DNA of 64,000 nucleotides from Flavivirga spongiicola (GCF_030540825.1 NZ_JAUOEO010000001.1:4663001-4727000), one strand, 5' to 3'. Positions 19,101-28,800 are shown, numbered from the stretch's first letter. Notes: generated from the letters alone by a model not told the origin. Numbers and translations are program-made.

Positions 19101-19641
19101 CACTATACTTAGTTTTTTCGACTTTTTTAAAAATACTAAAGGGGATTTCGGCTTCGGTTTTAACACCGTCCCTTTGCTTGGTTATTTCCCATCGAAGTTC
19201 GTTTAAAGATATATCTTCCGATAAATCTATGGTTTCTTCGAAATCTTCGGTCATAGATTCTAAATCTAGATAAGCACTACCTGACCTAAAAGGATACCAA
19301 TAGTCATCCTCATAAGAAATAGTTTCATTTTCTAAGTTTTGTACTCTAAACAATGGGGCTGCAATTACAAAGTCATTCTGCTTTAGATATTTTAAAAAAT
19401 CTTTGTTATATTTCATATAACATCTTACGGAGCGCATAGGATTTTTAACTGATTCAGATGAATCATCTCTGTGATTGAAAGGACATTCTTTAGCATTCTT
19501 TTTTATGCACTCAACACAATCTTCATCCATATAATGAAACTCATTGTCATCAGCATCATATCCAAATAAGTACATACTCTTCCTTTTATGAATGTCATAT
19601 ATGATATCTTGTATGGTCTTTGTTGAAACGTCGTTGTTCAT
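16102..19641 (-). CDS. very large sensor histidine-kinase-like protein
   Basis: A 1179-residue protein whose centre carries kinase features. RTLSHNIGSHVL near residue 459 looks like an H-box in a dimerisation helix. ENIIRNTAKHS near 627 is an N-box, and REEGMGMIEML near 745 is a G-box of the GHKL ATPase fold. The N-terminal part (1-440) is an unknown sensor with four cysteines (C42, C45, C53, C74) in a CxxC-C-C pattern that might bind metal. The C-terminal 200 or so residues have strands VLILDERI, FIVIHLGV, VEIVITSGRG and FVSYSML, which could be a degenerate receiver. No membrane segment is visible, so it should sense a cytosolic signal. It follows the methyltransferase by 12 bp and overlaps the next gene. 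Kinase assignment is by motif only. Confidence 0.7.
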   Translation of the reverse strand: MNNDVSTKTIQDIIYDIHKRKSMYLFGYDADDNEFHYMDEDCVECIKKNAKECPFNHRDDSSESVKNPMRSVRCYMKYNKDFLKYLKQNDFVIAAPLFRVQNLENETISYEDDYWYPFRSGSAYLDLESMTEDFEETIDLSEDISLNELRWEITKQRDGVKTEAEIPFSIFKKVEKTKYSADEKAKYIDVCEGHASFMMTYFVISRRFRALENQSNKENKFYGKLKWCISDANDPLKDYLKKTKHNRLNLIHKGKKVYRESTWKEDLKFLGFVDDENKTTDKLKLFYTWLYNNRDEETNNVMIPYKEEFKNVVTLSLEEPRITIDQSKIAQINYSKKVKGDFTLDPSIHLIVRAFWETPVRWFFIPMTPKIDGRNIISISGLILMIKDEVDTDIYMRSKCTENINQKVKNLLPILTSIYAIEKQSLEDSINKKRINLSKKQKRASFHNAIAKVFLRTLSHNIGSHVLSRMVTTKDLNMLSLLLNSENYLDAPQNEQYRGVGLKDEDHSLTIFEEVRKALSKGREESNVLWVLYRKYLSTFNSYVQTRMEFLADIVTGPPLLQVSKFFIEEVIKPFDKNKYLLNRISGLSKDFKFKFKIELPDGVEDLRVSISNDLLGQHALYIILENIIRNTAKHSPPSETDDVCFTIKVEESHLDKSFYKVIVFDNVERKDKPVRYSLDTFKKNYKDEKNEKVKKILKWFKTYSEKNQNEKLIITETQKIALELNALIDSDIIDKDNFELREEGMGMIEMLVCAAYLRRIPSHKVQDDKYRLIFDNYRIEEFNKQVRKGENSLKIFRAIAYKKKHLGFQFYLPKPKDIFIIDKKEEFINTLDLEESKRKGIWIEPSVKQDDAILHDICLINDTFQDYKSSMNLPVRRISWNTVGKYHFANKNNRRKLYNESLILKVWSAYVSRLFEKKGLISGNSPDRLLIEKAYRKYAYSFDDHGKEFRGINFSKHHHIYGSQNNRIVHRIKKNFDFKNDNSVESEILIYKVLTASVTNVLILDERIQKQSESKISLSNNDDFGSITYHEFWNMINVYIPQEEEIDLNQKNYDTNYTKKIIKIIQKQFYEHEERVCKGIDFIVIHLGVIEKILIADHRSSKKKQEEVLDKVEEIKKEFDDVEIVITSGRGQPANLPNNIPFVSYSMLSQYLIKKRFKLYLSELLYAAKPINKNKNGR

Positions 19642-19653
19642 CTTAAACTCTCA

Positions 19654-20340
19654 TTAAATCTTTTTTCCTAATATGAGGACTGTATTGAATTTTTCAAAAA
19701 TTACTTCGGTACTAAACCCTACGTCATTCATCCATTTGATATGTGATTCCTTTGAAGCCAAACTATTAAGATACTTATGATGATAAGCCCATTCTTTGAG
19801 CATCTCTTCACCTTCCGCATTTTCTACTAAAAAATGATAATGCTTAGCCTCATTAATGGCAGCGAATTCTTTATTATCATAAGTCATTAAATCACCCAAA
19901 ATAAAGAGTCCACCTCTTTTTAATGAATTATATATTTTAAGAATCATGGTTTTTTTGTTTTTGTCACTCTCTTGATGATGAAATCCGATAACACATATAA
20001 CTGCATCATGTTTTTGAGGAAGTTCAATGGCTGAATAATCTTCCAAAAGATATTTACAATTAAGCTTGTCTAATTTATGTTTAGCACCATTCAGCATTTT
20101 TTCAGAAAAGTCAACAAGTGTAAAATTCGGGTTCTTAGTATTTTGGGCAATAGCAAGCGTAGTATTACCAGTTCCAACGCCAAGTTCTAATATTCTTGGA
20201 TTAGGAGGTAAGTTTTTAGCAATACGAGCAATTTCATTATGCAGTACTTTATAGCCTGGAATTGTACTTACTATATCCCTATCGTATTGTTCTGTAGAAT
20301 AATAATGATAATTTAAATCTTCTGGTTTTATATTTGTCAT
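19654..20340 (-). CDS. class I SAM-dependent methyltransferase
   Basis: A 228-residue Rossmann methyltransferase. Motif I is RILELGVGTGN (49-59), followed by FTLVDFSEKML (the acidic end of strand 2) and DAVICVIGFHH. The GGLFILGD block is the usual post-motif strand. It transfers a methyl group from S-adenosylmethionine to a small molecule or protein; the substrate is unknown. It overlaps the aminotransferase-V gene by 4 bp (ATGA type), so the two are translationally coupled and probably work on one pathway. The nearest sequence feel is to UbiE/TylF-like small-molecule methyltransferases. Confidence 0.85.
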   Translation of the reverse strand: MTNIKPEDLNYHYYSTEQYDRDIVSTIPGYKVLHNEIARIAKNLPPNPRILELGVGTGNTTLAIAQNTKNPNFTLVDFSEKMLNGAKHKLDKLNCKYLLEDYSAIELPQKHDAVICVIGFHHQESDKNKKTMILKIYNSLKRGGLFILGDLMTYDNKEFAAINEAKHYHFLVENAEGEEMLKEWAYHHKYLNSLASKESHIKWMNDVGFSTEVIFEKFNTVLILGKKI

Positions 20341-21788
20341 GCTGTTGCATTCTTTACAAATTCTCCACTATTGAATAATTGAGAATACTTAGTTAAATAA
20401 TAATCAACTCCATTTCCTGAAACTGTCCTTATAGCATTTACTAAATAACTTACATCTTCTTCTTCATTCTCCAAGCCAAAACTCACCCTCACCGAACCTG
20501 GAATTAAAGACATATTTCCAAATTTTGCTTGTTCAAGAATTTTTTCATCTGATTTTACATTCATAATTCGTCTCGAGAATTCGTAGACACAATATGATCC
20601 TGCACGTGTTCCTATTCCATATTCATCATTTAAAATCTCTGCCAATAATCGACAAGGAAATTTTTTCAGGTTAAAAATCAACAAACTTGTATTCAATAAT
20701 CCATCCTTATTTTCATTAACATATAGTATTAATCCTTTTATGGATTTTAATCCTATGTATGCCCTATTTACCAAGTTTAATTCGTGAGTTTTGATTTTTG
20801 AAAAACCAATATTTAATAACTGCTTGATGGAAAAATGTAATGCTCTTGCTCCGACATAGTTGGGAGTACCAGATTCATGCGCTTGTTCATTTTTCACTCT
20901 TACTATTTCACCACTAGCCGATATATAAGGAAAGTTTCCACCGCCTATTTGGTATGGCCAAAATGCATCAAATATTTTCTTGTTACCCACTATAGCTCCA
21001 GATCCAAACGGAGCATACATTTTATGCCCTGAAAACAAAGCAAAATCCACATCTTCTTCTCTTACATCAAGTTTTTCATGTTGTAATAATTGACAAGCAT
21101 CTAACAAAACCATAGCGCCATACATATGTGCAATCTTACTCATTTGTTTAATTGGTGCTCTATATCCTGTTACATTCGATTTACCTGTAACTACTAAGAG
21201 CTTTATTCGGTCATCAGGTAATTTCGACGAGTTTTCTTTGAATACGCTTTCAATATCTTTTAGATTAAATGAAAAATCCTCTTTGGTCTTATGGACTATA
21301 ACCTTTTCCCTTCCCTTAGTTAAAATAGTATCATTATAAGTTTCCGTATTGTTTTTTAATGCGTCTTCCAAGGATACTTGTTCTTTGTTTTGATGCCTTC
21401 CTTCATGGAACATCCACGGAATTAAACTAGAGGAATGCTCAATATCAGAAACTAATATCTTTCCTTTTATTTGAGAAAACATATAAGCAACAACATTAAT
21501 TCCTGATGTCGTATTGGGAACAAAAACAGCATAATCATCCTGTCTTGCATTTACAAACTTTTTTACTGTATCTCTAGCTTCTTCATATTTGTTAGTCGAA
21601 ATTTTTGATTTTTTACCAGCGCCTCTATGGACACTTCCATATTCAATTAAATCATTTAGCACACCATTTTCAACAGAAGCAAATGGCGGTGTTGTCGCTG
21701 CATTATCCAAGTTAACATACCTTCTCTGCTCTCCACATGGTAAGTTAACATCGTAAAAAAAATATTTATGGTTGAACAAGTTTTTCAT
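20337..21788 (-). CDS. aminotransferase class V / cysteine-desulfurase-like PLP enzyme
   Basis: A 483-residue fold-type I PLP enzyme resembling the SufS/CsdA group. Visible are NLDNAATTPP (26-35), SDIEHSSSLIPW (114-125, His stacking on PLP), LLDACQ (228-233, D230) and FSGHKMYAP with the Schiff-base Lys K256. A Cys in RAGSYCVYEF sits where the sulfur-accepting Cys of SufS-type enzymes lies. The family removes sulfur or selenium from Cys or selenocysteine, or acts as a related C-S lyase or epimerase. No Fe-S assembly genes are nearby, so housekeeping Fe-S work is unlikely. It is preceded by an amino-acid ABC ATPase (8 bp gap) and coupled to a methyltransferase. I infer small-molecule chemistry on an imported amino acid. 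Confidence 0.82.
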   Translation of the reverse strand: MKNLFNHKYFFYDVNLPCGEQRRYVNLDNAATTPPFASVENGVLNDLIEYGSVHRGAGKKSKISTNKYEEARDTVKKFVNARQDDYAVFVPNTTSGINVVAYMFSQIKGKILVSDIEHSSSLIPWMFHEGRHQNKEQVSLEDALKNNTETYNDTILTKGREKVIVHKTKEDFSFNLKDIESVFKENSSKLPDDRIKLLVVTGKSNVTGYRAPIKQMSKIAHMYGAMVLLDACQLLQHEKLDVREEDVDFALFSGHKMYAPFGSGAIVGNKKIFDAFWPYQIGGGNFPYISASGEIVRVKNEQAHESGTPNYVGARALHFSIKQLLNIGFSKIKTHELNLVNRAYIGLKSIKGLILYVNENKDGLLNTSLLIFNLKKFPCRLLAEILNDEYGIGTRAGSYCVYEFSRRIMNVKSDEKILEQAKFGNMSLIPGSVRVSFGLENEEEDVSYLVNAIRTVSGNGVDYYLTKYSQLFNSGEFVKNATA

Positions 21789-21796
21789 TTAGCAAA

Positions 21797-22513
21797 TCAT
21801 GAATTAGTTAAAAAATGAATTAATCTTTCATTCTTGGGGTTATTAAATATTTCAATAGGAGTACCTTTTTCCAAGAAAAGCCCCTTATCCAAGAAAAAAG
21901 TGTAATCAGATATTTTCTTTAGGAAGTTCATCTGATGGGCAATTATTAGAACCATATTACCTTCATTAGCATAATTTTTTATAAGCTTTCCAAAATAGTC
22001 CGTCCATTCGGGGTCTAGAGCTGAGGTTGGTTCATCGAGAAATAAAAATTTAGGCCTCATAGCAAATGTTCTTGCTTGAACTACTCTCTGCCTCAATCCG
22101 CCAGACAGTTGATGAGGTAGAGACTTATAATGATCTTTTAAAGCAAACCGCTCAATCTCATAATCTACTTTGCTTTTAACTTCCTTTTTGGACAAACCAA
22201 AGGACTTCATTAAAGGCAGGGCTATATTATTGTATACATTAAGATGAGGCCAAGGTTCCGCTTGTTGAAAAACGGCAGAATAAAGTAGTCTTTGCTCTTC
22301 TAAACTCTTGAAAACATATTGAATATCACCTTTATCTAGTTCTTCAAGCTTGCATAGACTTCTGATCAATGTCGTTTTACCAGAGGCGTTGGGTCCAATA
22401 ATTGAATAGATTTTATTCACTTCTAAAGTTATAGTAACTGGTCCAATACCTTTTTCAGGAAAATATCTTTTTTCAAGATTATTTACGATTATCCTATCTA
22501 TATCTCCACTCAC
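21797..22513 (-). CDS. polar amino acid ABC transporter, ATP-binding subunit
   Basis: A 238-residue ABC ATPase with Walker A GPNASGKTT (40-48, K46), Q-loop around 83-84, signature LSGGLRQRV (136-144) and Walker B FLFLDEPTSAL (157-167, D160, E161). The H-loop is in IIAHQMNF. It powers uptake with the permease and binding protein upstream. The start is a GTG. The Walker A loop has Ala-Ser where many importers have Gly-Ser-Gly, which is unusual but keeps the key Lys. Length is normal for GlnQ/HisP-type subunits. Confidence 0.92.
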   Translation of the reverse strand: MSGDIDRIIVNNLEKRYFPEKGIGPVTITLEVNKIYSIIGPNASGKTTLIRSLCKLEELDKGDIQYVFKSLEEQRLLYSAVFQQAEPWPHLNVYNNIALPLMKSFGLSKKEVKSKVDYEIERFALKDHYKSLPHQLSGGLRQRVVQARTFAMRPKFLFLDEPTSALDPEWTDYFGKLIKNYANEGNMVLIIAHQMNFLKKISDYTFFLDKGLFLEKGTPIEIFNNPKNERLIHFLTNS

Positions 22514-22534
22514 AATTTAGAATTGATAAATTAA

Positions 22535-23212
22535 TTAATACCCCTTATTAGATTTCTTCATCATTGCCTTTAGCTCATAACGTTTTGACAAAAGCGTCCC
22601 AGGTAATAAAATCACGAGAAAAACAATTGCTAATACTGTGTAAAACTCTAGAGGTCTATAGGTTTGACTTATGATGTCTTGTGTAACACTCAGTAATTCT
22701 GGAACTGCAATAAACGACGCTAAAACTGAAAGCTTAATACTATTAATATATTGACCAACTATTGGAGGAGTCATATTTCTTAAGGCAATTGGTAAAACAA
22801 TATATCTAAGATTATTCCTTTTAGAAAAGCCTAGTAATTCCCCATAGTCTTTATGGAGTTCAGGAACAGATTCAATTCCTGCATCTACAATTTCAGCAAT
22901 AAATACTGCCAAGTTCAAAGAAAGTACTATAACAGTAGTTGTAAAGGCATCTATGCTTATCTGAAAAAAAATAGGAACACAAAAATAAAACCATATTAAA
23001 AGCACTAGTGCAGGTAGTGTTCTTATGATATCAATAAATCCAATTGTTATAATTCGAATAGGAAAGAAATTAACTCTCTTCAACAATCCTAAAAGCAATC
23101 CAATTACTGACCCAATAAGGATTATATAAATATTAAGTTTAATAGTGACATAAGCAGCCTCTATAAGCTGTTCCTTATACTCAATGACCCAATCCCAATT
23201 CCATTTATACAT
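22535..23212 (-). CDS. polar amino acid ABC transporter, permease subunit
   Basis: A 225-residue inner-membrane permease of the HisM/GlnP type with about five hydrophobic helices (near 20-42, 52-74, 82-105, 150-170 and 190-212). The cytoplasmic coupling loop is visible around ELLGFSKRNNLRYIVLPIAL, with the EAA-like pattern. It is the only permease gene in the cluster, so a homodimer is expected. Five bases separate it from the binding-protein gene and 21 from the ATPase gene. Confidence 0.9.
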   Translation of the reverse strand: MYKWNWDWVIEYKEQLIEAAYVTIKLNIYIILIGSVIGLLLGLLKRVNFFPIRIITIGFIDIIRTLPALVLLIWFYFCVPIFFQISIDAFTTTVIVLSLNLAVFIAEIVDAGIESVPELHKDYGELLGFSKRNNLRYIVLPIALRNMTPPIVGQYINSIKLSVLASFIAVPELLSVTQDIISQTYRPLEFYTVLAIVFLVILLPGTLLSKRYELKAMMKKSNKGY

Positions 23213-23217
23213 CTCCT

Positions 23218-24087
23218 TTACTTATCCGTTAATGGAAAAAAATATTCTTTTTTATCGTGCATTAGAGGCACTCCATATTCCTTTTCAAACCTGTACATCT
23301 TTCCTGAATTGATCATATAGTCAATACTCGTATTGATAAAATTCAACCAGACTAAGTCATCTTGTCTAACGGACCATGAAAAATATGTCGTTGCTAATGG
23401 GTCATTACCTAAAACCTCTACTAATTGGGGATGCTCCCTGAGATATGTAAATACCGTAATCTGATTCATCAATCCAATATCTGCCTGATCTGAACCAACA
23501 GCTGCTAAGGGCAATGTCAAATCAGATCCACTATATGAGACAATATTTTTTTGATTTTCAAATTCTACTCTCACTAAATCAGATATTGCGCTTCCTTGTA
23601 ATACAGCTACCTTAACATCAGGATTGTCTACTCTTTCCCAAGAGTCATAATTTTCAGCATTTTCTTTTTTTGTAATTCCTGTATATCCACAATAAAACAA
23701 TGGATGAGAAAAAGTCACAACTGCCGACCTTTTTGGTGTTGCAAAAGTAGCTCCTATACATATATCAAATTTTTTAGAGTTTAACTCTGTATGAAATGTT
23801 GCTAATGTTGTAGGCAGGTAATTAATCTTAATAGTTGGATTTATTGACTTTGTAATTTCTTCAAACATATCAATAAAAACACCCTCTAATTTTCCGGTAT
23901 CAGGATTTGTCATAATAGTAGGTTCAAAAATGAAATAACCAACGTTAATTTCGTTTTTTTCAATAATTCTACCGAATGTGTTAGTTGATTTATTGCTTGA
24001 TACTTTATCTTTACTATTATTACAACCAACAAAGATAAATCCTAAAGACAATGTTAATCCAAATACAAATTTTGCATATCTATTCAT
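23218..24087 (-). CDS. amino acid ABC transporter substrate-binding lipoprotein (SBP family 3)
   Basis: A 289-residue extracytoplasmic binding protein. The N-terminus is a lipoprotein signal with lipobox LSLGFIFVGC (C22 lipidated). The mature part shows INVGYFIFEPTIM, GVFIDMFEEI and KKFDICIGATFATPKRSAVVTFS, the typical family 3 fold (GlnH/HisJ type, polar amino acids). The ligand cannot be read. It is the first gene of the ten-gene minus-strand run, so the cluster's main promoter should lie in the 178-bp gap 24088-24265, in which I could not fix a promoter with confidence. Confidence 0.9.
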   Translation of the reverse strand: MNRYAKFVFGLTLSLGFIFVGCNNSKDKVSSNKSTNTFGRIIEKNEINVGYFIFEPTIMTNPDTGKLEGVFIDMFEEITKSINPTIKINYLPTTLATFHTELNSKKFDICIGATFATPKRSAVVTFSHPLFYCGYTGITKKENAENYDSWERVDNPDVKVAVLQGSAISDLVRVEFENQKNIVSYSGSDLTLPLAAVGSDQADIGLMNQITVFTYLREHPQLVEVLGNDPLATTYFSWSVRQDDLVWLNFINTSIDYMINSGKMYRFEKEYGVPLMHDKKEYFFPLTDK

Positions 24088-24265
24088 TGTTCTAAATATT
24101 TTAAGTTAATACTTCTAGTTTTGGTATCGGTTAGCATTAGTTAGTAAATTATTTTTTGATGAAATCTATATTAGGGTAAAGGCAAATTTTTAAATCTAAG
24201 TTGAAGAATCAAGATTAACTTATTAATTAGCAACACATATATTTCTCCTCAATAAATTTTCAGCT

Positions 24266-25255
24266 TTATTCATACAAGACGCTTTCAGCTTTTTTTAATA
24301 AAATTTGATGAACAGATGCTTCTAATTCACTCTCTAAAATTTCTTTTAATGCAATGATTTTTTTAATTTCTGCATCGTCATTAGCTCCATCTAGCTTTTC
24401 GCTTATATCCTGAATTCTTGAGATTATCAATTCCTGCTTTCTTTCTAGAAATTTTACTTCACGAGCATTATCCTCAGATTTGAGCTCATTTTTCAGACTT
24501 CTACTTTCTTTTTCAAGTTTTTCTTTAAATTTAGGTGACTGGAATGATTGAAATAAAGTTGAAGCATTGTTCCTAGCAGCAAGAAGAGTACCTGATACAT
24601 CTATTATAGACGTCGTGAAATTATCAAAATATGATTGTGTTTCTTCCTGCACTATTTTTCTTCCTTCTGATATTTCTTTTTCTAATGCTATAAAAAATTC
24701 ATTAGTATTTGATCTATTTAATTTATCTATCCAGGTATCCTCTAGAGCATAAAGTCTATTTTTTAATTTAGCTGATGCCTCCCAAAATAATCCTTCAAAT
24801 TTCTTGGCACCAAACCATTGAGATGTTACTTTATATAGACCTAAAATAATAGTTAAAAACATAGTTATAATAGCGCCTGAAGAGGACGCGGCTGTACCCT
24901 TAATAGATTCAACCTTTGTTAATGCGAAAATTGAAATAGGTATTAGTATAATCAAAACGATACCAACAGTATATAATATATTTTTCTTCCTAGTTACTTT
25001 TCTTATTTTATTAATATACCATTCAATATTTAAATGATAAATCCTGATATATTCCCTTAAACTTGCAATGCTATCTTTCCCTAACTTATTGGCATCAGTA
25101 AAACCAATTTTTTTTATCATAACCTTCAATTCATCCATCTCCTTGGCGGGATTCTTGATTTTCTTGCCTATATCAATAAGCTCGAAACCATATTCCAGCT
25201 CTTCTCTTTCTTTTAACGACATTTGATCCGCGTAGTCTTTTTTTTCTAAATACAT
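24266..25255 (-). CDS. two-TM membrane protein with long coiled coil, unknown
   Basis: A 329-residue protein. Residues 1-90 are charged and helical. Two membrane helices (about 94-114 and 124-143) form a hairpin, and the rest (about 145-325) is helical with heptad-rich, very charged stretches (EKESRSLKNELKSEDN, KQELIISRIQDISEKL). Both ends should be cytosolic. The hairpin-plus-helix layout recalls two-TM effector or SLATT-type conflict proteins, but I see no signature to confirm that. It follows the metzincin gene by only 9 bp on the same strand and may belong to that operon. Confidence 0.6.
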   Translation of the reverse strand: MYLEKKDYADQMSLKEREELEYGFELIDIGKKIKNPAKEMDELKVMIKKIGFTDANKLGKDSIASLREYIRIYHLNIEWYINKIRKVTRKKNILYTVGIVLIILIPISIFALTKVESIKGTAASSSGAIITMFLTIILGLYKVTSQWFGAKKFEGLFWEASAKLKNRLYALEDTWIDKLNRSNTNEFFIALEKEISEGRKIVQEETQSYFDNFTTSIIDVSGTLLAARNNASTLFQSFQSPKFKEKLEKESRSLKNELKSEDNAREVKFLERKQELIISRIQDISEKLDGANDDAEIKKIIALKEILESELEASVHQILLKKAESVLYE

Positions 25256-25264
25256 AATGTTCTT

Positions 25265-25861
25265 TTAAGCACAATGAAATGGAATATTTTTTCCTGGTAT
25301 ACTAATACTAAATTTTGTTCTAAGGAATGTAGCCTTATCAAACCTGTTAAAATGAAAACTACTGGTTTCTAGCCAATTATCTTTATGTTTAGCCATTTCT
25401 GTCCCAATCATAACAGAATTGTCAGAGTCTGGGTTACTGGGATGGCAAAAATTAAAAATATGACCAATTTCGTGAATAGAGGTTCTCGCACAAACAGCCT
25501 GCATTTTGGTTGCATTAAAATTAGCCTTAATGGCATTTAGAAATACAGCACACCCTTGTCTTTTTCTGTTACCAAAATTAGAAAACATAGATCCATAATC
25601 TCCATCCCGATTTGAGTGAACAATAAGCAGATTAATATACCATTTCTGTTCTAAAATGGCTTGTTGTTTAAATTCATCTGTTTTATTCATCAGTATATGT
25701 AAGTCAAAATCTTTAAGTTTTGGCTTTACATTTGGAATTTTTTTAATTTTTATTTCAACGTTTAAACCCAATTGACTTAAACTATCCACAATAAGTTGTC
25801 TCCAGCGTTTAGTTGGATTAAACTCTGCAACGTGCGTGACCTGTAGAATTAAATCAATCAT
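25265..25861 (-). CDS. small metzincin-like zinc metalloprotease
   Basis: A 198-residue protein with HEIGHIFNFCH at 130-140: three histidines (H130, H134, H140) and the catalytic E131 in metzincin spacing HExxHxxxxxH. The usual Gly of HExxHxxG is Asn here. SVMIGTEM around 149-156 supplies a Met-turn candidate (M151). There is no signal peptide, so it is either cytosolic or exported by another route. Its start overlaps the lamin-tail gene stop by one base (TAATG), so the two are translationally coupled. Substrate unknown; the large secreted neighbour is the obvious partner to test. Confidence 0.75.
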   Translation of the reverse strand: MIDLILQVTHVAEFNPTKRWRQLIVDSLSQLGLNVEIKIKKIPNVKPKLKDFDLHILMNKTDEFKQQAILEQKWYINLLIVHSNRDGDYGSMFSNFGNRKRQGCAVFLNAIKANFNATKMQAVCARTSIHEIGHIFNFCHPSNPDSDNSVMIGTEMAKHKDNWLETSSFHFNRFDKATFLRTKFSISIPGKNIPFHCA

Positions 25862-28800
25862 TACTCAATTGGAATGGCGGTTGATAGCCCAAAGAGCTTG
25901 GTTATTACATCGGTATCAATAACAATGGATCCGAATATACCTGTAGCCCATTCTTTACCAATAACAGCATCATTTATTTTATCGGGTTGACCAATTTTAT
26001 CTCTTTCCCCTATATGCAAACCACCCATCAAGCTTACACCGCTAAAAGGTTCTAAACCAGCACCCACATAAAGGTTTTCTGTTATAGATTTCATAGAAAA
26101 ACCTAAATATATAAAAGGTGCCACTGATCGTTTCCCTCTAAACTTTGTTCCTATTTTTCTAATATCCGTACGTTTAAAATAGATTTGCAAGCCAAACGTT
26201 CCATCTACACCAAAATCATTTTTCCTACCTACATCCGCTGTCCCTGTGGTATCAATGCTCTGCAACTTTAAACCACTGTACAACAGTCCAGCTTTTAATC
26301 GCAACCTATACAGCTTATTATTTCTGAATTTTGCATTGACTTCTTCTTTTTCTTTACCGCTAGGCCCACTTTTAATAGTATATGAGACATTTGAAGGAGC
26401 CAAAACGGGTGGTTGATATGGAACTATTATAGTCTGTAAACTGGGAGAAGTATCTTCTATAGAAGAAGTAGGTATTTCATAGGCAAAATCGGCAATATAA
26501 AAAGTCTTCTTTTTAGAAATTTCTGATAAATCCATTTTAACTACCTGTGACCCTCCATCAATTGGTGCACCATCTTTATTCGCATCTCCTCCAGTTATTG
26601 TTTCTTCATTGTCAATAGCGGTTTCTGTTAAGCTTAAATTTAATACTGTACTCACTTTTTCATTTTCAACTAAAACATGAAGTTCTTGGTTTTCAGATAC
26701 TTCTTTAGTATCCGCTTCATACCATGAAATGTACTTATTCTTGGCATCATGATGCCTCATAAGATCTGTTATATTTTTTTTCTCTTGTGATAGGAATAGC
26801 CTCCCCTTATAGAGCAGCTGACCTCTTGATTTAAGACTGTTAATGGCTTCTATTTTACCTTTAACTCTAGCAAACGCCTTCTTTTTGCCGTTTAACTCTA
26901 CCGGATCTTTATAGAAGTAGCTTTTTTCATTAGCCCTTGAGGCGAGCTTATGTATATCTTTTGAATTGGCTATTCTAGATTCTAATAATTTAATATCTGC
27001 ATCCAAAGATTTATATTCTTGTGATAATAGGGCATTATTAAACGGGTTGACTTTTAGCGCTCCCTTATTGAACCAGAGTAAATCAAGAAACCATTTGTTA
27101 AAATTGGTATTGGATTGTACAGATAGATCGTACAACTTGACCTCATGTTTTAATGCGGCCTCAAACATGGCTTTATCATATTCAGATAGTTTCTGGCTTT
27201 TATTGATTTGAGAATACTTCTTAAAAATATTATCTAAAGGTTTTTTCGAAAGAAACTTAGAAGACTCAGACCTTACATTTGCGTCATCTAATTGATTTAA
27301 GTAATCACCAAATGGGTTGATCATTCTTAACTCATAAGCTATTTCTGATGCACCATTATTTTCTATGCTTATTAAAGGGAATGATGCTATCAATTTATTA
27401 GAGTTAGTATTAGATATTGAAACTTTAGGCAGTGTCCTTAAATCAATTTTTGGGTTCAACTTCTGGAATGTTTCATTGATAACTTGACCTTTAGCGTCAA
27501 AATAGGTTATTTTAAGCTCATAATCTCTTTTAAACATAGTGGTATAATCAGGTACATTAAAATTCTTGGTGTAAGACGTGATAGAATTCTTATCAGGAAA
27601 TTCCAAAGCATCCCTCTGTCTATCATAACTATTCCAATCAATCAATTTTTGTTGACCTATTAAATCAAATAAAGGGTCGTTCATTATACAATTAACCTGT
27701 TCTTTAATCTTTGTTTGAATTGTTTTTAGATTCTGTACAGAAAATAGACCTTGGTTAAAATTAAATTGGGAAGATCTAACCGATGCATTTATCAATCCTG
27801 CAGGGGCATTACCTCCAAATATAGTTTTGTGAGTATTTGGTTTTATATTGACATTAGAAAAAGTATGTAACAGATTTTGTCCGTTATAGAGCTTCCAGCC
27901 GTTCATATTCTCTTCTTTGTATGAATAATTTGTGATTTCTATAAATCGATCTGCAGCACTTACTGTTCCGTCTCTATTTAAATCTGTATTGGGGTTTATA
28001 AATATTTCATTAATGACTACACTGTTTGGTACAAAAGCTCTCAGAAATTTATCTTCTATTATATTATTTATAGATGTTTTAACAGGTTCACCATAACTTT
28101 CAAAAATTACTTTCCCGTCTTTATAAGACCAAGTGAGAGGTTTATCTTTCTTTTTAGGTTCTTGAATAGGAAAATCAAAATAAACCTCATCAATTTTATT
28201 TCCTACATTATCCTCTAGCCAAATCTCTAAGCCGGATAGACTTCTCTCATATTTATTGAATTCAAAATCTTTCGATTTAATTTTAACTTCTCCATATTTA
28301 ATTTTAGTAGAATTATCAAACTTATAAATTTCACTTCCATTAATAAAAATTTTCCAATCCTTTATATCTATCTCATCAAAACCAAGATTAAGGAATTCAA
28401 TATATTGATCAGATTCATTAACATTACCATTACCGTCTGTATCATTCTTAGATTGTAATGGATCAAATAATATTTCTGAGATAACTACACCATTAAGAAT
28501 CTGTTTATCATAAGAATATAGCTTGCTATTAATTTTTGGATGTATATTAAAACCATCTTTTCCTATTATACGTGTATAAGATGCCGGACTTCCATTTAAT
28601 TTATAGCCATTCGAATCAAGAAACACATAATCTATTACGAGCCCTTTCTCATCCTTTAATAATAAAACGCTTTTATCATTGGATTTAATGAGTTGGTTTA
28701 TTCTTTTGTAGGCTTTAAAATGATGGTCTAAGAGTTTTTTGATTTCCCTTAATTTGTATGAAGGGTCAAAATACAATTGAAACTCAAGTTTGTCTTCTGG

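Noticed and set aside
24266..25255. SLATT-type two-TM effector
   Set aside because: The topology fits loosely, but no SLATT signature or nucleotide-sensor partner is next to it, so I left it unnamed.
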